Shown here: positions 1-5,197 of the stretch, piece after piece
Position numbering within the stretch: position 1 is the first letter of the stretch
How the letters are laid out: every line of letters begins with the position of its first letter
DNA from: Candidatus Thermokryptus sp.
GTDB lineage: Bacteria > Bacteroidota > Ignavibacteria > Kryptoniales > Kryptoniaceae
Assembly: GCA_028276305.1 (NCBI GenBank)
Contig: JAPYWO010000071.1
Span: forward strand, 1-6,607
Length of the DNA stretch: 6,607 bases
Direction: 5' to 3'
Notes under the pieces: model-generated
The model's input: only the letters and a program-made list of their open reading frames with translations
What the model was told of the DNA's origin: nothing
Database searches by the model: none
Made by a program: the position numbers and the translations under genes

Positions 1-180
1 CTTTTTGAATCCCTGTTTGATGTAGCAAGAAAGTTAAATCAACTTTCAACCCCCGGCTTTATTGCCTGCGATGGATGCGGAAAACTTGAAACGCTTGAAA
101 ATATGAAAAACGCCGGCTCTTTTATGTCCCCTGTCTATGTGTGCAAAAAATGTTGGGATGAATTCTTGAGGGAAAGTTAA
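1..180 (+). CDS. Small Cys4 zinc-finger protein, 3' end only
   Basis: The reading frame is open from the window edge to a TAA at 178-180 and gives 59 residues; the start is missing. It contains two CxxC pairs, CDGC at residues 23-26 and CKKC at 48-51, spaced as in a small treble-clef or zinc-ribbon fold that binds one zinc ion. A tryptophan and acidic residues follow the second pair. Such short zinc proteins are common among phage and mobile-element genes, where they often bind nucleic acid or partner proteins, but I cannot name the family. A strong terminator follows 7 bases after the stop. Genes of phage character lie downstream on the same strand, so it probably belongs to the same cassette. 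The metal site is clearly seen; the function is unknown. Confidence 0.7.
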   Translation, partial: LFESLFDVARKLNQLSTPGFIACDGCGKLETLENMKNAGSFMSPVYVCKKCWDEFLRES

Positions 181-186
181 ACAACG

Positions 187-214
187 CGGACCGCCCCGCG
201 CGGTCCGGCTTTTT
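187..214 (+). terminator. Intrinsic terminator after the zinc-finger gene
   Basis: A perfect 8-bp stem pairs CGGACCGC (187-194) with GCGGTCCG (200-207) around a 5-base loop. GC and a run of five T residues (210-214) follow. This is the classic shape of a rho-independent terminator for rightward transcription. Only 26 bases separate the T run from the next ATG at 241, which leaves no room for a normal promoter between them. Confidence 0.85.
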
Positions 215-232
215 CAAAATCAAAAAACGGAG
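210..232 (+). repeat. Conserved 5' leader with ribosome-binding site, copy 1
   Basis: The sequence runs from the terminator T tract through a C/A-rich stretch to CAAAAAACGGAG (221-232). GGAG at 229-232 sits 8 bases before the ATG at 241 and decides that start. The same 12-mer occurs at 1242-1253 before another gene, and the bases before it are nearly the same too (T5, four A, pyrimidine, C). The shared unit suggests a duplicated or standardised hairpin-plus-leader module. Confidence 0.7.
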
Positions 233-240
233 ATGAGAAA

Positions 241-720
241 ATGACAGCAAAAGAAATAACCCAGTTGAGAAATTTAGCGATGAAGTTAATCAGAGATGAA
301 GACGCGGTCCAAGAAGTTTTATTTGAGATCATCCGCCAGAATTTAAACTTTTCGCTTGCTGTCAATTACATCCGATTGACCGCACAGGGAAGCGCCTTTA
401 AATTGAATGCAAAAAGAAACGGAAGAAGAACCCTTGACGCCTTGAACCGCCCAACCCTCTCACTTCAAACAACCCCAGCGGACGCGGACGAATGCACAAT
501 CATTGAAATAATAAAAGACACAACAACAATAAACCCTCAAATAGAGATTGAACTTTCCGAATTTTTTGAAACCTTAACGGATACAGAAAGGGAAATCCTG
601 AACATGGTCCTTGAAGGTTTCACAGTCCGTGAAATTTGCAAACTTAAAAAAATATCATCAAAAACATACAGCAAAATTTTAAGTTCCATCCGCAAGAAAG
701 CACTTGAATTTTTCACATAA
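241..720 (+). CDS. Short ECF-like sigma factor or sigma-like DNA-binding regulator
   Basis: This 159-residue protein has the layout of a small extracytoplasmic-function sigma factor. Residues 19-31 (DEDAVQEVLFEII) resemble the region 2 helix of ECF sigmas. Residues 42-65 are a basic helix with a KRNGRR cluster. After a polar linker (about 70-100), residues 105-158 look like region 4, with LTDTEREILNMVLEG followed by a helix-turn-helix (VREICKLKKISSKTYSKILSSIRKK). Family members usually have 170-200 residues, so the first part of region 2 is short or lost. It may redirect RNA polymerase to phage or element promoters, or only bind DNA through region 4. The start is fixed by GGAG at 229-232. It lies between two hairpins in a cassette of phage-like genes. 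The helix-turn-helix assignment is fairly sure; true sigma activity is not. Confidence 0.6.
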   Translation: MTAKEITQLRNLAMKLIRDEDAVQEVLFEIIRQNLNFSLAVNYIRLTAQGSAFKLNAKRNGRRTLDALNRPTLSLQTTPADADECTIIEIIKDTTTINPQIEIELSEFFETLTDTEREILNMVLEGFTVREICKLKKISSKTYSKILSSIRKKALEFFT

Positions 721-728
721 ACCAAAAA

Positions 729-748
729 CCCCGGGAGCAATCCCGGGG
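729..748. terminator. GC-rich hairpin between sigma-like gene and next gene
   Basis: CCCCGGGA (729-736) and TCCCGGGG (741-748) form a perfect 8-bp stem with a GCAA tetraloop of the stable GNRA type. On the plus strand no T run follows. Five A residues precede it at 724-728, so on the minus strand it would be a complete terminator with a U tract. It may stop antisense transcription, or act on the sense transcript as a stabilising or processing hairpin. Confidence 0.6.
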
Positions 749-823
749 ACTTGGAAAACAAAACATTGAGAAATTCACACTTGAAATTGAAACAAAATTT
801 TAAAAACAAACAGGAGATCAAAA

Positions 824-1201
824 ATGATTAAACGAATCAACAACGGAGTAAAGGCAAAAACAGAAGTAGTCGCCGGGACAGTTCAAGCGGTCAATGACAA
901 AGGTATCAAGGTCAACGATCGCTGGTATAATTTCAGTCGCTTCCTTCAAGAAAAACCACAAATTGAAGCGAAAGACGAAGTTGAATTCCTTGCAAGCGAT
1001 TCCGGTTTTATTGTTAAGTTTTTGAATGTATCAAACAAAGAGACGGAAAACCAAGACGAAGCGGAAAACTTGCTTTTAAACGCCTTGAGAGCCGCGGTTA
1101 AAATTTCAAGTTTGATTGAGTCAGAAGTCTCAATCAAATTCAGCACAAATGATATAATCAAGCTTGCGCTTACGCTGTTTATTCAAAAATCAAGTTTATA
1201 A
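824..1201 (+). CDS. Small phage-type protein with OB-like N-terminal domain
   Basis: The product has 125 residues. Residues 14-68 form a beta-rich pattern (VVAGTVQAVNDKGIKVND, RWYNFSRF, DEVEFLASDSGFIVKFLNV). This resembles the OB-like barrel, with its conserved W-Y-N-x-S-x-F, found in small phage and plasmid proteins near recombination and single-strand DNA-binding genes. Residues 78-122 are predicted helical (ENLLLNALRAAVKISSLI, then NDIIKLALTLFI). A charged linker joins the halves. Binding of nucleic acid is an inference from the fold pattern; no catalytic residues are seen. AGGAG at 812-816 lies 7 bases before the ATG and supports this start. The gene follows the sigma-like gene after a 103-base gap holding a hairpin, and a terminator begins 9 bases past the stop. 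I do not recognise a named family. Confidence 0.6.
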   Translation: MIKRINNGVKAKTEVVAGTVQAVNDKGIKVNDRWYNFSRFLQEKPQIEAKDEVEFLASDSGFIVKFLNVSNKETENQDEAENLLLNALRAAVKISSLIESEVSIKFSTNDIIKLALTLFIQKSSL

Positions 1202-1209
1202 ACAAACAA

Positions 1210-1236
1210 GCCCCGGTCCACCCGGGGCAAATTTTT
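1210..1236 (+). terminator. Intrinsic terminator after the OB-like gene
   Basis: GCCCCGG (1210-1216) pairs with CCGGGGC (1222-1228) around TCCAC. AAATTTTT follows, ending at 1236. The shape fits a rho-independent terminator for rightward transcription, with the T tract offset by three A residues. The next gene starts only 25 bases further on. Confidence 0.8.
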
Positions 1237-1253
1237 AAAACCAAAAAACGGAG
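1232..1253 (+). repeat. Conserved 5' leader with ribosome-binding site, copy 2
   Basis: T5, four A and CC lead into CAAAAAACGGAG (1242-1253), identical to the 12-mer at 221-232. GGAG(G) at 1250-1254 lies 7-8 bases before the ATG at 1262. As in copy 1, it directly follows the T tract of a GC hairpin. Confidence 0.7.
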
Positions 1254-1261
1254 GAACGACT

Positions 1262-1621
1262 ATGTCAATAGCAATGCAAAAACCGATTAATCCTTATGAA
1301 AATGCGGAATTTCTTGAACAAGCATTTATTCGCTTGTGTGAAATTAGGCGGAAAATTCAAGAACTACAGAAAGAAGAGGAGATCATAAAGGACTGGGCTT
1401 TGTTTTACGCGCAGGAGTATTTGCTGAGAAATGAGAAGGAAGGAGAGTTTGAAATAAACGATTTTACTGTTAAAGTTTCAATTGCTCAACGGAAAGTTTT
1501 TGAATATCCGGAGGAGATAAAAAAACTTGAAGAAGAACTGAAAAACAAGAAAAAACAAGCAGAACTTAACGGCACCGCAAAACTTATCGCTGTGAATCGT
1601 TACCTTGTTTTCAAGTTTTAA
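1262..1621 (+). CDS. Coiled-coil phage-type protein, possibly Gam- or Gp157-like
   Basis: The 119-residue product is highly charged. Residues 16-60 form a long helix with heptad character (LCEIRRKIQELQKEEEII). Residues 61-80 look like two short strands (FEINDFTVKVSIAQRKVF). Residues 82-103 form a second Lys/Glu helix (YPEEIKKLEEELKNKKKQAE), and the C-terminal strand ends in RYLVFKF. A helix, a beta hairpin, a helix starting 'EYPEEIKKLEEELK..KK' and a final 'YLVFK' strand recall small phage proteins near recombination genes, including Gp157 or Gam-like nuclease inhibitors, but the match is by pattern only. The start is placed by GGAGG at 1250-1254; ATG at codon 5 is an alternative. It is the last gene before the terminator at 1635-1659 and probably ends the cassette. 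It uses more G than the genes at the right of the window. Confidence 0.6.
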   Translation: MSIAMQKPINPYENAEFLEQAFIRLCEIRRKIQELQKEEEIIKDWALFYAQEYLLRNEKEGEFEINDFTVKVSIAQRKVFEYPEEIKKLEEELKNKKKQAELNGTAKLIAVNRYLVFKF

Positions 1622-1634
1622 CCCCCTTCAACAA

Positions 1635-1659
1635 CCCGCCTCACGGCGGGAATTTTTTT
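1635..1659 (+). terminator. Intrinsic terminator closing the phage-like cassette
   Basis: CCCGCC (1635-1640) and GGCGGG (1645-1650) form a perfect 6-bp stem with a TCAC loop, followed by AA and seven T residues (1653-1659). This is a strong rho-independent terminator, 13 bases after the stop at 1621. Confidence 0.9.
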
Positions 1660-1946
1660 ATTTAAAAAACCCTTCCCACCCACCGCCCCCGCCAAACAAT
1701 AACTCAGCGCGGGCAAGCGGACTCAAAAAAATTCAATAACTCGCTGACTATGACGATAACTCATCGCCCGCTTGCCCCGCTTACATAATTAACAACTCAA
1801 AAACTCCACCCAAATGAAAAATCCTTTACCTTTTCACACATTTTTGAATTTTTTTAGTTGCTGTGCTCTAATCCTACCCCACTCCCCCAAAAAACCTAAT
1901 CCAACCCTCTAAAACCCTAACTCCCTTTTGCCCGTAACACCAAAGC
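1660..1946. other. Non-coding, G-poor intergenic region
   Basis: No convincing gene is present on either strand. The plus strand is rich in A and C and very poor in G after about 1800, with tracts such as CCTACCCCACTCCCCC. Apart from the inverted repeat at 1707-1780 and three TAACTC copies (1700, 1737, 1757), I see no structured element. It lies between two convergent units, the rightward cassette and the leftward gene at 1964-2545. Confidence 0.6.
1707..1780. repeat. Inverted repeat GGGCAAGCGG / CCGCTTGCCC
   Basis: GGGCAAGCGG (1711-1720) is the exact reverse complement of CCGCTTGCCC (1768-1777). The arms extend by GCGC and CGC with one unmatched C, for a near 13-bp match. The 47-base interval is A/T-rich and carries two of the three TAACTC motifs. 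It could form a long hairpin in a transcript, be a remnant of a small mobile element, or act as a bidirectional terminator; nothing selects among these. Confidence 0.6.
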
Positions 1947-1968
1947 GATAGTAAAACGACATACTATC
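1947..1968 (-). terminator. Weak hairpin at the end of the leftward gene
   Basis: GATAGTA (1947-1953) pairs perfectly with TACTATC (1962-1968) around an 8-base loop. The right arm covers the TAG stop codon (minus strand 1966-1964) of the leftward gene. The stem is A/T-rich and no T run follows on the minus strand, so efficient termination is doubtful. A role in stabilising the mRNA end is equally possible. Confidence 0.35.
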
Positions 1969-2545
1969 CCCACAACTCTTTCATTCTTTTTTCAAAATAC
2001 TCTTTCGCCTTTTCCGATAGTTTCAAAAACTTTGCATTGTTATAGAGCACCTCTTCAACTGGAACTACAATCGTCTCAACTCCAAGTTCCTGCTTTCTCT
2101 GTGCTACAAGTTCCCTTATCTTGTCGTCAGCCATATCCCCGTGCGGTGGAAGATGGTATTTACCACCAAGTTCTTTGGCAATCTCCCATCTTTTATTCAC
2201 TATGTCAATAAACAAAGCAAACCATTCTGGATGTGCCCGTCCAACAACTCGCTTATACATCGGTGGAAATCCAAAACCAACATCAATACCAAATTCTTTG
2301 TGCAATATCTCGCTCACCCTTTCAATTCCCAACTGACCATTTCCTTTTGCAATAGGATGGTCTGGCTTAATTTTGCCATATTCACGCCTTATAATTCGTG
2401 GTATCAAGCCAACATATTCAGCAAGTTGCAACCGCTCCTTTCGTGTCCCATCAAGCCAGCCCAAAATATACTTGACAAAATGAGGATACATTACATCGTC
2501 ATAGTAAAGGTCTGCAAATGAATAGAAGCCAAAGCCAAGTGGCAT
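1964..2545 (-). CDS. Protein of unknown function, 193 residues
   Basis: I do not recognise this family. The product is soluble, with no signal peptide or clear membrane span. The N-terminus is aromatic-rich (GFGFYSFADLYYDD). Residues 31-62 look helical and basic (TRKERLQLAEYVGLIPRIIRREYGK). Residues 86-115 hold FGIDVGFGFPPMYKRVVGRAHPEWFALF, here split as FGIDVGFGFPPM and YKRVVGRAHPEWFALF. The stretch LPPHGDM at 132-138 contains a His and an Asp that could bind metal. Residues 175-192 are a charged helix. Codon use looks like genuine coding DNA. An in-frame TGA three codons before the ATG excludes a longer N-terminus in this frame. No Shine-Dalgarno is near the ATG; a GGAGGG lies about 30 bases upstream, in a position that would suit another start. 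The gene stands alone, convergent with the phage-like cassette. Confidence 0.65.
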   Translation of the reverse strand: MPLGFGFYSFADLYYDDVMYPHFVKYILGWLDGTRKERLQLAEYVGLIPRIIRREYGKIKPDHPIAKGNGQLGIERVSEILHKEFGIDVGFGFPPMYKRVVGRAHPEWFALFIDIVNKRWEIAKELGGKYHLPPHGDMADDKIRELVAQRKQELGVETIVVPVEEVLYNNAKFLKLSEKAKEYFEKRMKELWG

Positions 2546-2586
2546 AGTTTTTCAAAAATTTTATTTTCAATGACCCTCCATAAATA

Positions 2587-2615
2587 AATATAATCCCTTC
2601 AACACCCTTACGCAA
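2587..2615 (-). promoter_or_regulatory. Candidate promoter for the unknown leftward gene
   Basis: On the minus strand TTGCGT (2615-2610) is followed after 17 bases by TATATT (2592-2587). The -10 element is the same hexamer as in the CRISPR leader and lexA promoters, while the -35 element matches the consensus at only three positions. It would give an untranslated leader of about 35 bases containing GGAGGG. Confidence 0.4.
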
Positions 2616-2655
2616 GTTTTAAAATCCCCCGATCCCTAACTTTACTTTTACAAGT

Positions 2656-2721
2656 CCCCTCTCCACCCCGCTGGAGAGGGTCAGGGTGAGGGGATATTCT
2701 TTTATCTCCCCTTGCGGGAGA
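2656..2721. repeat. Double-hairpin extragenic palindromic repeat
   Basis: CCCTCTCCA (2657-2665) pairs perfectly with TGGAGAGGG (2672-2680). A spacer containing TCAGGGTGAGGGG follows, then a second stem, TCTCCC (2705-2710) with GGGAGA (2716-2721). The 'CTCTCC...GGAGAGGGTCAGGGTGAGG' pattern resembles short palindromic repeats found between genes in many bacteria. It sits between the unknown gene's promoter and the trailer end of the CRISPR array. It may end leftward pre-crRNA transcription or simply be a dispersed repeat. Confidence 0.6.
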
Positions 2722-2769
2722 GAACAAAACTGAGGGATGCCGTTAATCGCTTTCTAACCTAAAACCAAT

Positions 2770-2799
2770 CCCCCAATCCCTCACAGGTTCAATTCACAC
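2770..2799 (-). repeat. Degenerate terminal CRISPR repeat (leader-distal)
   Basis: The first four bases of the plus-strand repeat, GTTT, are replaced by CCCC; the other 26 match. On the transcribed minus strand this damages the 3' end of the last repeat, including part of the 8-base handle, which has no spacer to serve there. Decay of the trailer-end repeat is the usual pattern and helps orient the array. Confidence 0.9.
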
Positions 2800-3235
2800 A
2801 GATTGATATACCAAGTGCTAGCATTTTGTTTGTAATGTTTCAATCCCTCACAGGTTCAATTCACACGGGTGCAAGCAGGGTTATACGGTTTTATGTTAAA
2901 TAGTTTCAATCCCTCACAGGTTCAATTCACACCCAGAAGATATTTCGGGCTTGCCTGATAAGACAATAATGTTTCAATCCCTCACAGGTTCAATTCACAC
3001 ACGCTTTGAAAAGGGCTTATGGTGTAGTTTCGTCCAAGTTTCAATCCCTCACAGGTTCAATTCACACTTCTATTACAGTTGTGAAAGCGAAAAAATCCTA
3101 TATGTTTCAATCCCTCACAGGTTCAATTCACACGAAACAATTGACGATGACTTTACATTCTAAATAACGTTTCAATCCCTCACAGGTTCAATTCACACCC
3201 AAAAATTGGAGGTAAAACCATGGTAGTCAATCTCC

Positions 3236-3265
3236 GTTTCAATCCCTCACAGGTTCAATTCATGC
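3236..3265 (-). repeat. Variant CRISPR repeat ending CATGC
   Basis: Two adjacent substitutions change the plus-strand end CACAC to CATGC (positions 28-29 of the unit). On the minus strand these fall at the 5' end of the repeat, outside the ATTGAAAC handle and the small stem, so crRNA processing may tolerate them. Confidence 0.9.
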
Positions 3266-4033
3266 GTAGATAAGTTGCGAGAAAATTACGGCGAGTATAT
3301 GTTTCAATCCCTCACAGGTTCAATTCACACCTTCAATTGGGAGCTTTGGATTGACCTAATATGGTTTGTTTCAATCCCTCACAGGTTCAATTCACACTGT
3401 AATCCCCCTTCTAATTGATTTTTTGGGTTTTTTCGTTTCAATCCCTCACAGGTTCAATTCACACTTTGATTTCCCAAAGTCCCTATTCTAACAATACCGT
3501 TTCAATCCCTCACAGGTTCAATTCACACCGGACAAGGTGGTTGTTAGTTTAAGTGCCGATTTATTGTTTCAATCCCTCACAGGTTCAATTCACACCAGGC
3601 GGTTTGCAAATAATTTTTTGCAACGCACAAGCGTTTCAATCCCTCACAGGTTCAATTCACACTAGTAGTGGTGAAATAAAAAAGCTTCAAAATGCATTGT
3701 TTCAATCCCTCACAGGTTCAATTCACACTCCCTCACAAGTATTTAATATATTAAATATTTCAGGGTTTCAATCCCTCACAGGTTCAATTCACACCGGATT
3801 TGATAGAGTTGAAGATTGGGGCAGTTTAAGGTTTCAATCCCTCACAGGTTCAATTCACACAAAAGGAGGGATAAAATATGTTTCGTGAATTTTATCTGTT
3901 TCAATCCCTCACAGGTTCAATTCACACCAAAGATTTAGGTATAGGCTCTCTTAAAATTTGGGACCCGTTTCAATCCCTCACAGGTTCAATTCACACAATT
4001 AATCAAGTTTTATCAAAAGCTGGGCATAAAAAT

Positions 4034-4063
4034 GTTTCAATCCCTCATAGGTTCAATTCACAC
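4034..4063 (-). repeat. Variant CRISPR repeat with CATAGG
   Basis: One substitution, C to T at position 15, turns CACAGG into CATAGG. CTCATAGG is the form known in repeats of many type I-B and III arrays. It borders the spacer at 4064-4099, whose other flanking repeat is also a variant. Confidence 0.9.
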
Positions 4064-4099
4064 ATGGATTAAAAGCAATTTTTACGATAATCCATTCCT

Positions 4100-4129
4100 G
4101 TTTCAATCCCTCACCGGTTCAATTCACAC
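4100..4129 (-). repeat. Variant CRISPR repeat with CACCGG
   Basis: One substitution, A to C at position 16, turns CACAGG into CACCGG. It is next to the variant repeat at 4034-4063 but carries a different change. Confidence 0.9.
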
Positions 4130-5025
4130 AGAATTTGGATTGGGTTTGTGTTTCTCCGAAGACAGAGTTTCAATCCCTCACAGGTTCAATTCACACCAAG
4201 CGCTTGCAAGTGACCATTGAAAAAAAACAACAGTTTCAATCCCTCACAGGTTCAATTCACACCTGAAGCAACAGGAAACGACAAATTGAGATTAACAGAG
4301 TTTCAATCCCTCACAGGTTCAATTCACACATGCCTTCTATAAAGCGAATGGGAGCGAGGCGATGTTGTTTCAATCCCTCACAGGTTCAATTCACACGAAG
4401 ATGTAGGGGGTTATCCAAGACCTGATGACGCGTTTCAATCCCTCACAGGTTCAATTCACACCATCATTCTCTCAGTGAAACCTGATAAAGAAGTAAATCG
4501 TTTCAATCCCTCACAGGTTCAATTCACACGATCAAGATGAAAAGGATCGTTTGCTTGATAAGTGTTGTTTCAATCCCTCACAGGTTCAATTCACACGAGT
4601 GGTCTGACTGGTTTGAATATACGAAGGGAAACTGTTTCAATCCCTCACAGGTTCAATTCACACTATTGTTGTAGTCGCAATTGTGATTTTGAACATTTTG
4701 GTTTCAATCCCTCACAGGTTCAATTCACACATATTTACTATCGCCTGGTCATTATCAATTACTTTTCGTTTCAATCCCTCACAGGTTCAATTCACACTCG
4801 TGATAGAGATGAAGAAACAAAATACAAGCAAAGGTTTCAATCCCTCACAGGTTCAATTCACACTTTAAACGATATAGAAGCAACAAGCGATTTAATAAAG
4901 TTTCAATCCCTCACAGGTTCAATTCACACGTTTTTGAAGAGCAAAAAACAGAAGAAAAAAGTTTTCGTTTCAATCCCTCACAGGTTCAATTCACACAAGA
5001 CAGAAGTAAAACTTTAACAAAACCA

Positions 5026-5034
5026 AATTCACAC
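5026..5034 (-). repeat. Partial repeat copy in the leader
   Basis: AATTCACAC is identical to the last nine bases of the plus-strand CRISPR repeat. It ends 38 bases right of the last full repeat, which is not the 66-67-base array period. Counting from the -10 element, leftward transcription would start within or beside it. It could be a leader motif used in spacer acquisition, or chance. Confidence 0.45.
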
Positions 5035-5039
5035 ACTAA

Positions 5040-5068
5040 AATATAATAACTTTTTCCCCAAAAGTCAA
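5040..5068 (-). promoter_or_regulatory. CRISPR leader promoter reading into the array
   Basis: On the minus strand TTGACT (5068-5063) and TATATT (5045-5040) are separated by exactly 17 bases, close to the sigma-70 consensus. Transcription would begin near 5033, about 37 bases before the first repeat. The lexA promoter has the same two hexamers and the same spacing on the opposite strand. Confidence 0.75.
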
Positions 5069-5075
5069 GTCCCAA

Positions 5076-5197
5076 AGTGTTAACTTTACCCCCCAATTTT
5101 TCCGAGAACCTCCCTGACAAGTTGTCATAGTTTGTGTCAGAGTCGGGCTTTTTGATTGAAATACAATAAGTTTTTGCGATTTTGCAGTGTTAACTTT
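5076..5197. repeat. 12-bp direct repeat AGTGTTAACTTT in the leader
   Basis: AGTGTTAACTTT occurs at 5076-5087 and again at 5186-5197, 110 bases apart. The first copy lies just upstream of the leader promoter's -35 element. The second lies inside the larger inverted repeat and within a small hairpin (CAGTG 5185-5189, CACTG 5200-5204 is one base short of exact register). Paired identical sites in a leader suggest a protein-binding site, or duplication of part of the leader. Confidence 0.6.

Larger units (their letters stand above)
2770..4996 (-). CRISPR. CRISPR array, 34 repeats and 33 spacers, transcribed leftward
   Basis: A 30-bp unit that begins GTTTCAATCC and ends AATTCACAC on the plus strand recurs 34 times, first at 2770-2799 and last at 4967-4996. 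The 33 spacers are 34-39 bp (mostly 36-37) and all differ. Thirty repeats are identical; those at 2770, 3236, 4034 and 4100 vary. On the minus strand the repeat begins GTGTGAATTG and ends ATTGAAAC, the usual 8-base crRNA 5' handle of many Cas6-processed type I-B and III systems. Internal pairing is weak (CCT/AGG around GTG). The handle, the eroded leftmost repeat and a promoter at 5040-5068 all place the leader on the right and transcription leftward. No cas gene lies in the window, so type is unproven and processing must rely on genes elsewhere. The spacers nearest 4996 should be the newest. Confidence 0.98.

Noticed and set aside
177..1161. Leftward frames at 177-365, 537-821 and 946-1161
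   Set aside because: Antisense shadows of the three rightward genes, with low-complexity Ser/Phe/Leu-rich products and no ribosome-binding sites.
2121..2521. Rightward frames opposite the 193-codon gene
   Set aside because: Products are Ser/Asn/Ile/Phe-rich with no pattern. The leftward frame spans the region with balanced composition and a candidate promoter.
2770..4996. Assigning a definite CRISPR subtype
   Set aside because: No cas gene is visible, and repeats ending in ATTGAAAC are shared by types I-B, I-A and III.
2770..4996. Spacers matching the neighbouring phage-like genes (self-targeting)
   Set aside because: Reading the spacers by eye against 1-1659 on both strands gave no evident match. 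An alignment would be needed to be certain.
2951..5017. Rightward open frames across the array with repeated peptides such as FQSLTGSIHT
   Set aside because: They are translations of the CRISPR repeat, which has no stop in two frames. The 30-bp repeat and 34-39 bp unique spacers explain the pattern fully.
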